This document shows positions 1-7,350 of a DNA stretch of 22,755 bases, piece by piece. Positions within the stretch are counted from its first letter, which is position 1, and each line of letters starts with the position of its first letter. The notes beneath the pieces were generated by a model that was not told the DNA's origin, ran no database searches, and saw only the letters and a program-made list of their open reading frames with translations. The position numbers and the translations under genes are program-made. Source of the DNA: Comamonadaceae bacterium (GTDB taxonomy: Bacteria > Pseudomonadota > Gammaproteobacteria > Burkholderiales > Burkholderiaceae_C); contig CANHKH010000010.1 in NCBI GenBank assembly GCA_947460165.1, positions 1-22,755 of the forward strand. Reading direction: 5' to 3'.

Positions 1-581
1 CTGTGTTGGGTGGACAACACCACGGTGTCGATGCTGTGGGGCTTGCCGTCCACGTAGCGCATGGTCACCTGGCTTTTGGCGTCGGGGCGCAAAAAGGGCA
101 GGCGGCCGTCTTTGCGCAGCTGGGCTTGGCGCTCGACCAGGCGGTGCGCGTAGTAAATGGGCGCGGGCATCAGCTCGGGCGTCTCGTCGCAGGCGTAGCC
201 AAACATCAGGCCCTGGTCGCCAGCGCCGATGTTGAGGTGGTCGTCAGACGCATGGTCCACACCCTGGGCAATGTCGTTGGACTGCTTGTCGTAGCAGACC
301 ATCACCGCGCAGCCCTTGTAATCAATGCCGTACTCGGTGTTGTCGTAGCCAATGCGCTTGATGGTGTCGCGCGCCACCTGGATGTAGTCCACATGCGCGT
401 TGGTGGTGATCTCGCCGGCCAGCACCACCAAACCGGTGTTGGTCAAGGTCTCGGCGGCCACGCGCGAGCGCGGGTCTTGCTTGAAGATCGCATCGAGGAT
501 GGCGTCCGAAATTTGATCGGCCACCTTGTCGGGGTGACCTTCAGAGACTGATTCGGACGTGAAAAGATAGTCGTTCGCCAT
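1..581 (-). CDS. metK: S-adenosylmethionine synthase, N-terminal 193 codons (partial)
   Basis: MetK joins ATP and methionine to make S-adenosylmethionine, the cytoplasmic methyl donor; it works as a tetramer. The reading frame starts MANDYLFTSESVSEGHPDK, with the conserved GHPDK ATP/methionine-binding motif at residues 15-19. It continues through further family blocks, including GAGDQGLMFGYACDET. About half of a roughly 390-residue enzyme is present and the rest lies beyond the left edge; no stop interrupts the visible part. The ATG at 581 is supported by a good Shine-Dalgarno (AGGAG on the minus strand, 591-595) nine bases upstream. The gene is divergent from the lpxL-like pair and has its own strong promoter at 701-729. 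The family assignment is secure. Confidence 0.97.
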   Translation of the reverse strand, partial: MANDYLFTSESVSEGHPDKVADQISDAILDAIFKQDPRSRVAAETLTNTGLVVLAGEITTNAHVDYIQVARDTIKRIGYDNTEYGIDYKGCAVMVCYDKQSNDIAQGVDHASDDHLNIGAGDQGLMFGYACDETPELMPAPIYYAHRLVERQAQLRKDGRLPFLRPDAKSQVTMRYVDGKPHSIDTVVLSTQH

Positions 582-694
582 TTACGTACACTCCTAGAAA
601 GTTGCTCGGCGCGTTGCCGAGCGGGGGTGCCGCGGCGAACGCTTTAGCAGAATTGATTTATGTCGCCCTGCAAGTTGTTCTGTAACTCGGCGAC
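582..694 (-). promoter_or_regulatory. metK 5' leader with GC-rich hairpin next to the ribosome-binding site
   Basis: The predicted leader contains a perfect 7-bp hairpin, GCTCGGC/GCCGAGC with a 5-nt loop (604-622), ending eight bases before the Shine-Dalgarno. Further complementary blocks lie upstream: GTCGCC at the transcript start (689-694) can pair with GGCGAC (662-667). GGCGA there can instead pair with TCGCC (within 634-639). The GCCGAG next to the start can also pair with CTCGGC of the hairpin. Mutually exclusive pairings in the leader of a SAM synthase gene would fit a regulatory RNA. I do not recognise a known SAM or SAH riboswitch consensus here, and the structure is inferred by eye. 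Confidence 0.4.
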
Positions 695-700
695 CCGGCC

Positions 701-729
701 ATTATAGTCAGCCCGGCAATGGGTGTCAC
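701..729 (-). promoter_or_regulatory. metK promoter, sigma70-type
   Basis: On the minus strand a perfect -10 hexamer TATAAT (701-706) is preceded, after exactly 17 bases, by GTGACA (724-729), which matches the -35 consensus at five of six positions. Transcription would start near 694, giving a leader of about 113 nt. The -35 box lies just inside the first codons of the divergent acyltransferase gene. This is the best sigma70-like match I saw in the window. Confidence 0.8.
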
Positions 730-1622
730 CCTTTGTGCTCCTTGGCCTCATGCTCATCCTGTTCAAAATTCTGTCTCGCTGGCCCTTGCCCTTGCTGCAT
801 GCCCTGGGCGCAGCCCTGGGCTGGGGGGTGTGGTGGCTCAGCCCCGCCTACCGACTCAATTTCCGCGCCAATGTGGCGCAGGCTGGCCTGCCCTTCGAAG
901 CCGCGCGCCCTGCCATTGCCGACGCAGGCCGCTTTGTGGCCGAGTTGCCCCGGCTGTGGCTGCGGCCGCACACCGAGTCTTGCCTGTCCAATGTGAAGGT
1001 GCTCGGGCGCGAACGCGTCGATGCCGCTTTGGCCCAAGGCCGGGGCGTGGTGTTTTTCTCGGCCCATTGCGGCAGTTTTGAGCTCGCCCCGCAGGCCTTG
1101 GCCGAGCTGTACGGCCCGGTCACGGCTTTGTACCGGCCCGCCCGCCAGCCCTGGCTGGCCCAGCTCATGGCCGGCAGCCGCGCGCGGCCGGGGCTGGTCA
1201 TGGCACCGGCCAATTTGTCTGGCATTCGGCAAATGCTCAAGGCCTTGCGTTCTCGCGGTGCGGTGGCTCTGCTCACCGACCAGGTGCCGCCCGAGGGTTT
1301 GGGGCTGTGGGCGCCCTTTTTTGGCCGGCCGGCCTACAGCATGACGCTGGCCGCCCGCCTGGTGCAGCAAAGCGGCGCGGCGTTGATTGCGGTGCGCACC
1401 GAGCGCCTGCCCGGTGGCCAGGGTTACCAGTTGGAATTTTTGCCCCCGGTCGCCGGGCTGAATGTTGCGCCAGCCTTGCCCCTGGCAGACGCCGTAGCCC
1501 TGGTCAACCGCGCCAACGAGCAATTGATTTTGAGCCTGCCCGGTCAGTACCTGTGGGCCTACGCGCGCTACAAGCAGCCGCGCAAGGAGGCCTTGCCTGT
1601 CGCCTCAGAGGCTTCTTTGTGA
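723..1622 (+). CDS. LpxL/HtrB-family lysophospholipid (lipid A) acyltransferase, copy 1
   Basis: Members of this family add a secondary acyl chain to lipid A precursors at the inner membrane; some act on other acyl acceptors. The 299-residue product has an N-terminal hydrophobic segment (about residues 5-40) for membrane anchoring. The catalytic HX4E motif follows at 115-120 (HCGSFE). Later family blocks include LLTDQVPPEGLG and VPFF-like APFFGRPA, and it ends LWAYARYKQPR, as in LpxL relatives. The GTG at 723 is used because it puts the RWPLP segment at nearly the same distance from the start as in the next gene; ATG at 750 is possible. The stop overlaps the GTG of the next gene by GTGA. Acyl specificity cannot be read from the sequence. 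Confidence 0.88.
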   Translation: MSPFVLLGLMLILFKILSRWPLPLLHALGAALGWGVWWLSPAYRLNFRANVAQAGLPFEAARPAIADAGRFVAELPRLWLRPHTESCLSNVKVLGRERVDAALAQGRGVVFFSAHCGSFELAPQALAELYGPVTALYRPARQPWLAQLMAGSRARPGLVMAPANLSGIRQMLKALRSRGAVALLTDQVPPEGLGLWAPFFGRPAYSMTLAARLVQQSGAALIAVRTERLPGGQGYQLEFLPPVAGLNVAPALPLADAVALVNRANEQLILSLPGQYLWAYARYKQPRKEALPVASEASL

Positions 1623-2503
1623 ACCCCTTGTTGCGCGCCTTCAGCCATGCTGCCATTGGCCTGATGAAGCTGATGGCCCGCTGGCCCTTGCCCTGGCTGC
1701 GCGGCCTGGGCTGGGTGTTTGGCCACCTCTTGTACGTTCTGGCGCATTCGCGCCGGCGCATTGTGCAGACCAATCTGGCCTTGTGCTTTCCTGAACTGAC
1801 CCCAGCGCAGCGCACGCAGCTGGCGCGCCGCACATTTGTGTGTTTTGCCCAGACTTTTTTAGACCGCAGCTGGCTCTGGCATGCACCGCTCGCCCTCCTT
1901 CAAAAACGCTTGCACCTGCACGGCGCGCTCGCTGAGTTCGAGGGGCAGCAGCCCACCATTGTGTTCAGCCCGCACTTTTACGGTCTGGACGCCGGGGCCG
2001 TGGCCGTCTGCATGGCTGTGCCCAGGCCCTTCACGGGCATTTCCACCCCGCAGGCCAACCCCGTGATCGACGCCTGGATCAACGCTGGCCGCCACCGCCT
2101 GGGGCAGGTGCACATGTTCACCCGCAACGAGGGCGCCAAGGGCAACCTGAAGTCTTTGCGCGAAGGCGGGGTGCTGTACCTGCTGCCCGACATGGATTTT
2201 GGCGCCGAGGGCACGGTGTTTGTGCCTTTTTACGGGGTGCAAGCGTCCACGGTGCCTTCCATTCACCGCTTTGCCCGGCTGGCCCGCGCCAAGGTGATCA
2301 CGGTGGTGCCCCGGCTCACGCCCCAGGGCTACGACGTGGAGGTGCTGCCGGCATGGCCCGACTTTCCCACCCAGGACATGGTGGCCGACACCTGTCGCGG
2401 CAACGAATTGCTGGAGACCTTGATCAAGCGCTCACCTGAGCAGTATTTTTGGGTGCACAAGCGCTTTAAGACCCGGCCCCCTGGCCAGCCGTCGGTGTAC
2501 TGA
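1619..2503 (+). CDS. LpxL/HtrB-family lipid A acyltransferase, copy 2
   Basis: This is a second, diverged member of the same family, 294 residues, directly coupled to the first by a GTGA overlap and preceded by an AGAGG Shine-Dalgarno inside the upstream gene. The N-terminus repeats the layout of copy 1, with an RWPLP segment after about 20 residues and a membrane segment to about residue 42. It keeps the more classical HX4D catalytic motif (HFYGLD, 119-124), then TRNEGAKGNLKSLREGG, the DMDFG segment and the terminal QYFWVHKRFKTRP typical of LpxL/LpxM. The pair probably arose by an old duplication and may install two different secondary acyl chains. The last 38 bases overlap the 3' end of the convergent hydrolase gene. 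Confidence 0.92.
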   Translation: MNPLLRAFSHAAIGLMKLMARWPLPWLRGLGWVFGHLLYVLAHSRRRIVQTNLALCFPELTPAQRTQLARRTFVCFAQTFLDRSWLWHAPLALLQKRLHLHGALAEFEGQQPTIVFSPHFYGLDAGAVAVCMAVPRPFTGISTPQANPVIDAWINAGRHRLGQVHMFTRNEGAKGNLKSLREGGVLYLLPDMDFGAEGTVFVPFYGVQASTVPSIHRFARLARAKVITVVPRLTPQGYDVEVLPAWPDFPTQDMVADTCRGNELLETLIKRSPEQYFWVHKRFKTRPPGQPSVY

Positions 2504-3440
2504 GCTTTTGGCCTGAGGCTGGACGGGCCAAAAAGCCCGCGATCAAACCGGCCACCAAGGTCGGCTGCTCGTGCACGATCCAGTGCGTGGCCTCTTCAAT
2601 GCGGTGCAGCTCCAAGTCAGGCACGTGCTCGGCCAGCCCACCCAGCAAGCCTGGCAGCAGCGCGGTGTCGGCCATGCCCCAGATCACTTGCGTGGGCACT
2701 GGCGTGTGCGCCAGCGCGGCAGGCACCTGCAAGGGGTCCGCACAGACGCCCGGCTCGGGCGGGCGCAGCGGTGAGGCCGCGTAGTAGGCGCAAGGCCCGG
2801 CCAGCCCGGCGCGCCACACCTGGCGGTACTGCTCGCGCACCGCTTCGTTCAGCCAGGGGTGGGGGCCATGGGTGGCACCCATGCCTTCAAACAAGGCCCA
2901 CAGCCGGCGAAAGTCGCCCTCGGCCAGGCGCTCGGCCGCATCGGGTCTGGCCAAAAAATTCATGTAGCGGCTGGCCGCCTGCTGGGCGGGCGAGTGCGAC
3001 AGCTCGCGGGCAAAGGTGGCCGGGTGTGGCGCGTTGATGATGATCAGCCGCTGCATCAAACCGGGCTGCAAAGACGCCAAATTCCAGGCCAGCGCGCCGC
3101 CCCAGTCGTGCGCCACCAGGGCCGCCAAGGGCCTGCTGCTGCAGGCCTGGGCCAGCGCCTGCACATCTTGCATCAGGTGCTTGGCCCGGTAGGGCTCGCT
3201 GCGTGGCCCGGGCAGCGGGGCGCTGGAGTCGGCATAACCGCGCAGATTGGGCGCAATGCAGAAATACCCGCCGTGCTCGGCTTGGCTGAAATGCGCCAGC
3301 AACTCGTCCCACACAAAGGCGGCTTCAGGAAAACCATGTAAAAACATCAGCACCGGCCGGCCTTCACCCCCCGCGCAGCGGCAGGACAGCTCTGCGCCGT
3401 GGGGCAGGCGAATGCGGCGCAAGGTCGGGCGGGTGTGCAT
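2466..3440 (-). CDS. alpha/beta hydrolase, epoxide hydrolase/haloalkane dehalogenase type
   Basis: The predicted cytoplasmic hydrolase has 324 residues. The oxyanion-hole motif HGFPE is at 35-39 and the nucleophile elbow HDWGG at 111-115, so the nucleophile is Asp112 rather than Ser. The acid is probably Asp258 (WGMAD) and the base His286 (THWIVHE). Between elbow and acid lies a helical cap with adjacent tyrosines (219-220) that could activate an epoxide oxygen. An Asp nucleophile fits epoxide hydrolases, haloalkane and fluoroacetate dehalogenases; the exact substrate is unknown. The ATG at 3440 is chosen because the open frame further upstream only runs antiparallel to engB codons in another frame. 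The C-terminal tail (about 310-324) is encoded opposite the last codons of the acyltransferase gene. Confidence 0.88.
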   Translation of the reverse strand: MHTRPTLRRIRLPHGAELSCRCAGGEGRPVLMFLHGFPEAAFVWDELLAHFSQAEHGGYFCIAPNLRGYADSSAPLPGPRSEPYRAKHLMQDVQALAQACSSRPLAALVAHDWGGALAWNLASLQPGLMQRLIIINAPHPATFARELSHSPAQQAASRYMNFLARPDAAERLAEGDFRRLWALFEGMGATHGPHPWLNEAVREQYRQVWRAGLAGPCAYYAASPLRPPEPGVCADPLQVPAALAHTPVPTQVIWGMADTALLPGLLGGLAEHVPDLELHRIEEATHWIVHEQPTLVAGLIAGFLARPASGQKLSTPTAGQGAGS

Positions 3441-3507
3441 GCCGCCATGATGGGCGACGCGGGCGCTTGCAGCAAGAGGGCTTGCCAGTGCTGCAGCGCG
3501 GGTGGGG

Positions 3508-4233
3508 TCAGTCCAGCGCGGGGGGCTCGTCGTCGTGTTCGGGACCGGGCTCCGGAGCAAGTGGCCGCGCGGCTGCTGCGCGTGGCGGGTCTTCATGCGC
3601 CCATTGCCACAAAATTTGCCCAGCTTCTTCCAGGCCCTGGCGCTTGAGCGCCGAAAACAAGCGCACCTCGCCGCCGCCGGCTTGCAGCCGGACGATGGAC
3701 AGCACCTTGGCGCCTTCGGCACGGGTGAGCTTGTCGGCCTTGGTCAGCAGCACCAGCAGTTTGAGGCCTTGTTCCACACGGGGGCGGATCACGTCGAGCA
3801 AGATCTCGTCGAGCTCGGTCATGCCCAGCCGGGGGTCGCACATCAGCACCACGCCCTTGAGGTTGATGCGCGTTTGCAGGTAGCTGGCCATCACCTGCTG
3901 CCAGCGCAGCTTGGCGGCCTTGGGCACGGCCGCGTAGCCGTAGCCCGGCAGGTCGGCCAGCACCGCGTCGGTGAGGCCCTGCTTGCCCAGGGAAAACAAA
4001 TTGATGCTTTGCGTGCGGCCCGGCGTTTTAGAGGCAAAGGCCAGGCGGTGCTGCTGCGTCAAGGTGTTGATGCAGGTGGACTTGCCCGCATTGGAGCGGC
4101 CCACAAAAGCAATCTCCGGCACATCGAGCTCGGGCAGATGCTGCAATTGCGGGGCGGTGGTTAAAAACCGGGCTGTGTGCAACCAGCCCATGGCCACTTT
4201 GGGATCAACAGGAGGGGGCGCGGGCAAGTTCAT
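3508..4233 (-). CDS. engB: ribosome biogenesis GTP-binding protein EngB (YihA/YsxC)
   Basis: EngB is an essential small GTPase that helps assemble the 50S ribosomal subunit. The 241-residue product shows G1 GRSNAGKS (45-52), the G2 region around TPGRTQSINLF, G3 DLPGYGY (94-100), G4 TKAD (164-167) and G5 SAL (194-196). A divergent tail of about 40 residues rich in Pro, Glu and Asp follows the GTPase domain. The ATG at 4233 is preferred over an in-frame TTG two codons upstream; no convincing Shine-Dalgarno precedes either. The gene is divergent from the cytochrome c4 gene and lies 67 bp upstream of the hydrolase, with which it may be cotranscribed. Confidence 0.95.
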   Translation of the reverse strand: MNLPAPPPVDPKVAMGWLHTARFLTTAPQLQHLPELDVPEIAFVGRSNAGKSTCINTLTQQHRLAFASKTPGRTQSINLFSLGKQGLTDAVLADLPGYGYAAVPKAAKLRWQQVMASYLQTRINLKGVVLMCDPRLGMTELDEILLDVIRPRVEQGLKLLVLLTKADKLTRAEGAKVLSIVRLQAGGGEVRLFSALKRQGLEEAGQILWQWAHEDPPRAAAARPLAPEPGPEHDDEPPALD

Positions 4234-4305
4234 GGGCAAAGAAGGGGAAGGGGAGGGCGCGCAAAAGGCTTGGCGCGGTCAGGATCTGCCCACCCGCCTT
4301 CAAGG

Positions 4306-4336
4306 CTGACAGGGGTTTCTACGGTCATTGTAAAAT
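4306..4336 (+). promoter_or_regulatory. candidate promoter of the cytochrome c4 gene
   Basis: CTGACA (4306-4311) and TAAAAT (4331-4336) each match the sigma70 consensus at five of six positions, but the 19-bp spacing is longer than ideal. On the opposite strand TACAAT (4327-4332) overlaps the -10, so a back-to-back promoter for engB is possible. This is a weak prediction. Confidence 0.35.
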
Positions 4337-4381
4337 CATGGGTCTGAGATCTAACTTGCCCCTCCCAAATAAAGCCTCCCC

Positions 4382-5014
4382 ATGAAGCTTCTCGCCTCTT
4401 CCCTCTTGGCTGCCGTGCTGGCTTGTGCCACTTCTTTGTCCTTTGCTGCCACGCCAGCGCCTGCCAAGGCCGCCAAACCCGACCTGGTCGCAGGGGAGGC
4501 CAAGTTCACCGCCGTGTGCGCAGCCTGCCACGGCGCCGACGGCAATTCCGGCACGCCCGTCAACCCCAAGCTGGCCCAGCAGCACCCGGAATACCTGATG
4601 AAGCAGCTGCGCGAATACAAGAGCGGTGTGCGCAAAAACGCCATCATGCAAGGCATGGCTGCTGGCTTGTCTGACGAGGACATGAAGAATGTGGCTTTCT
4701 GGCTGACCAGCCAAAAAGCCAAGCCAGGCTTTGCCAAAGACAAAGAGCTGGTGGCCCTGGGTGAGCGCATTTACCGCGGCGGCATTGCCGAGCGGCAAAT
4801 TTCAGCCTGCGCGGGCTGCCACAACCCCACGGGTGCAGGCAATCCAGCGCAATACCCCCGCCTGGCCGGCCAGCACGCCGAGTACACGCAGGCGCAGTTG
4901 ACCTCTTACCGCGACGGCGGTCGGCAAAACAGCGTCCAAATGACCCAGGTGGCCGCCAAACTGAACGACCGCGAAATCCGCGCCCTGGCCGACTACGTGG
5001 CCGGTCTTCGCTGA
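4382..5014 (+). CDS. dihaem cytochrome c4 (periplasmic)
   Basis: The product is 210 residues with a Sec signal peptide (about 1-22, ending SLSFAA). Two class I cytochrome c domains follow, each with one CXXCH haem site: CAACH (46-50) and CAGCH (143-147). Likely axial methionines are Met89 or Met92 in domain 1 and Met187 in domain 2. The two-domain layout with the GGI-like linker and NP..PRLAGQH..Y block is that of cytochrome c4, which passes electrons to terminal oxidases on the outer face of the inner membrane. It stands alone between a divergent engB and a terminator, just upstream of the resB-ccsA maturation genes that would attach its haems. Confidence 0.93.
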   Translation: MKLLASSLLAAVLACATSLSFAATPAPAKAAKPDLVAGEAKFTAVCAACHGADGNSGTPVNPKLAQQHPEYLMKQLREYKSGVRKNAIMQGMAAGLSDEDMKNVAFWLTSQKAKPGFAKDKELVALGERIYRGGIAERQISACAGCHNPTGAGNPAQYPRLAGQHAEYTQAQLTSYRDGGRQNSVQMTQVAAKLNDREIRALADYVAGLR

Positions 5015-5145
5015 ATTCACACGCGAGGGCCTTTGTCCGGGCCCCCATAAGCCCTTTGCGGCAAGGGCTTGGCCTGCTTGCCTAAAGCGCTTACAGTTCT
5101 GTCTCGGCTGAAGGGATCCCAGGCCCCAGACACGGCTTGCCACAG

Positions 5146-5179
5146 GCGGGTCTTTCAGTGCGAAAGACCCGCTTTTTTT
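5146..5179 (+). terminator. rho-independent terminator after cytochrome c4
   Basis: A perfect 11-bp stem (GCGGGTCTTTC 5146-5156 with GAAAGACCCGC 5162-5172) closes a 5-nt loop and is followed at once by seven T residues (5173-5179). It lies about 130 bp after the cytochrome stop and before resB, so the two units are probably transcribed separately. A shorter 8-bp hairpin, AAGCCCTT/AAGGGCTT (5049-5070), stands nearer the stop but has no T tract. Confidence 0.93.
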
Positions 5180-5232
5180 ATTTGCTGCAGTGCGCTGCCC
5201 AGCCCCTGCCTTAACGATTGAAGCCGCCTGCC

Positions 5233-7350
5233 ATGATCGCCAGCACCCAGGACCCCGAACAGCGCGCCGGCCCCACCGTGGCCCGCAGCCTGCTGGAGCT
5301 GCTGGCCTCCATGCGCTTTTCAATTTCACTCTTAACGATTATTTGCATTGCTTCGGTCATTGGCACCGTTCTCAAGCAGGCCGAGCCCCAGGTCAATTAC
5401 GTCAACCAGTTCGGCCCTTTTTGGGCCCAGGTCTTTGGCAAGCTCAACCTCTACACGGTCTACAGCGCCTGGTGGTTTTTGTTGATCCTGGCTTTTTTGG
5501 TGCTCAGCACCAGCTTGTGCATTTCGCGCAACGCACCCAAGATCCTGGCCGACCTCAAGCAGTACAAGGAAAACATCCGCGAGCAAAGCCTCAAGGCTTT
5601 TGCACACCGCGCCGAGCAAGGCCTGGCCGAGCCTCCGCAAGTGGCAGCCCAGCGCCTGGGCCAAGCCTTGGTGGGCGGGGGCTGGAAGGTCAAGCTGCAG
5701 CAGCGCGAGCAAGGCTGGATGGTGGCGGCCAAAAAAGGCGCGGCCAACAAGCTGGGCTACATTGCGGCGCACAGCGCCATTGTGCTGGTGTGCGTGGGCG
5801 GCTTGCTCGACGGTGACTTGATGGTGCGCCTGCAAATGTGGTGGGGCGACAAGGCTGTGTTCAGCGGCGCCGGCATGATTGCCGAGGTGCCCGCCAAGCA
5901 CCGCCTGCCCGTCTCCAATCCGACCTTTCGCGGCAATATTTTGGTGGGTGAGGGCACGCAGTCCAGCACCGCGCTGCTCAATCAGCCTGGCGGCGTCATG
6001 CTGCAGGAGTTGCCTTTTTCCATTGAGCTTAAAAAATTCATTGTGGAGTACTACTCCACCGGCATGCCCAAGCTGTTTGCCAGCGAGATCATCATTCACG
6101 ACAAGGCCACAGGCGAGGCCATTGAGCGGCGCGTGGAGGTCAACCATCCCACTCAACACCGGGGCATAGAGATTTACCAATCCGGTTTTGACGACGGCGG
6201 CTCGCGCGTCACCTTGCAGGCCGTGCCCATGAGCGCCGATGTCAAGCCGTTTGAAATGTCTGGCGTGATAGGCGGCTCCAGCCCCTTGAGCAACGGCCGC
6301 GAGCAACTCACGCTGGAGTACTCGGGCCTGCGCGTGATCAACGTCGAGAATTTCGGCAGCAGCCCCACCGACCCCCAGGCCGATGGCCAGTCGCGCTTGC
6401 GCCACGCCATTGACAGCCGCTTGGGCGCGGCCAACAAAACCAGCACCCGCAAAGAGCTGCGCAACGTCGGCCCCAGCGTGAGCTACAAGCTGCGTGACGC
6501 CGCCGGCCAGGCCCGCGAGTACAACAACTACATGTTGCCCGTCAAACTCGACGGCAACCCCGACAGCGTGCCGGTGTTTTTGTTGGGCGTGCGCGAGACT
6601 CCGGCCGACCAGTTTCAGTACCTGCGCATCCCGGCCGACCCGGAAGGCCAGAAAACCACCTTTTTGTTGACTCGGGATGCGCTCAAAGACCCTGCCCGCC
6701 GTGAAGAGGCCGTGCGCCGCTACGTTCGCGCAGCCATTCCTGCCAACCGGCCCGACCTGGTCGCCCAGCTGACGGGCTCGGCCAGCCGCGCGCTCGATTT
6801 GTTTGCCGGCGCCGAGGGCGGCAAGTCAGCCGATGGCAAGCCCGTGGCTGGTTTGCAGGCGGTGTCTGACTTCATGGAAGGCAAGGTGCCCGAGGCCGAG
6901 CGTGAAAAAGCCAGCGAGGTGCTGATCCGCATCCTCAACGGCGTGCTGTTTGAGTTGGTGCAAACCAGCCGCCTGCAGGCCGGCCTGCCCGCGCTGGAGC
7001 GCGATGACCGCACGCAAAACTACATGTCCCAGGCCGTGCTCAGCCTGTCGGATGCATTTCACTACCCCGCGCCCATGACCTTTGAGCTCAAAAGCTTTGA
7101 GCAGGTGCAAGCCAGCGTGTTCCAGGTGGCGCGCGCCCCTGGGCGCAACATTGTTTATGCGGGCTGCTTGTTCCTCATCATCGGTATTTTTGCGATGCTC
7201 TATGTGCGCGAGCGGCGCCTGTGGATTTGGCTGGCCCCCAGGGGCGACGGCACGCAAGCCACCATGGCCTTGTCGACCAACCGCAAGACCATGGATGGCG
7301 ACAAAGAGTTTGATCATTTGGCATCCCGACTTTTGAAAGCACCTTCATGA
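5233..7350 (+). CDS. resB: cytochrome c biogenesis protein ResB (system II)
   Basis: ResB (also Ccs1/CcsB) forms, with CcsA/ResC, the membrane complex that exports haem and attaches it to apocytochrome c on the periplasmic side. The 705-residue product has a transmembrane segment at about 25-45 in the typical LASMRFSISLLTII context. A second lies near 82-98 (WFLLILAFLVLSTSLCI), a third at about 170-190 containing the conserved AAHSAIV histidine, and a fourth near the C-terminus (YAGCLFLIIGIFAMLYV). A large periplasmic domain lies between the third and fourth. The ATG at 5233 is preferred to an in-frame TTG at 5218. The stop overlaps the ccsA start (ATGA). Confidence 0.96.
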   Translation: MIASTQDPEQRAGPTVARSLLELLASMRFSISLLTIICIASVIGTVLKQAEPQVNYVNQFGPFWAQVFGKLNLYTVYSAWWFLLILAFLVLSTSLCISRNAPKILADLKQYKENIREQSLKAFAHRAEQGLAEPPQVAAQRLGQALVGGGWKVKLQQREQGWMVAAKKGAANKLGYIAAHSAIVLVCVGGLLDGDLMVRLQMWWGDKAVFSGAGMIAEVPAKHRLPVSNPTFRGNILVGEGTQSSTALLNQPGGVMLQELPFSIELKKFIVEYYSTGMPKLFASEIIIHDKATGEAIERRVEVNHPTQHRGIEIYQSGFDDGGSRVTLQAVPMSADVKPFEMSGVIGGSSPLSNGREQLTLEYSGLRVINVENFGSSPTDPQADGQSRLRHAIDSRLGAANKTSTRKELRNVGPSVSYKLRDAAGQAREYNNYMLPVKLDGNPDSVPVFLLGVRETPADQFQYLRIPADPEGQKTTFLLTRDALKDPARREEAVRRYVRAAIPANRPDLVAQLTGSASRALDLFAGAEGGKSADGKPVAGLQAVSDFMEGKVPEAEREKASEVLIRILNGVLFELVQTSRLQAGLPALERDDRTQNYMSQAVLSLSDAFHYPAPMTFELKSFEQVQASVFQVARAPGRNIVYAGCLFLIIGIFAMLYVRERRLWIWLAPRGDGTQATMALSTNRKTMDGDKEFDHLASRLLKAPS

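Noticed and set aside
1307..1618. Upstream extension of the second acyltransferase frame
   Set aside because: It overlaps the first acyltransferase in another frame; GTG 1619 with a nearby Shine-Dalgarno gives a normal family N-terminus.
3441..3722. 94-codon N-terminal extension of the alpha/beta hydrolase frame
   Set aside because: The extension overlaps engB on the same strand in another frame and lacks conserved features; the fold begins just after ATG 3440.
5332..6405. 357-codon minus-strand open frame opposite resB
   Set aside because: It is antisense to well-supported resB coding sequence, with no motif and biased composition.
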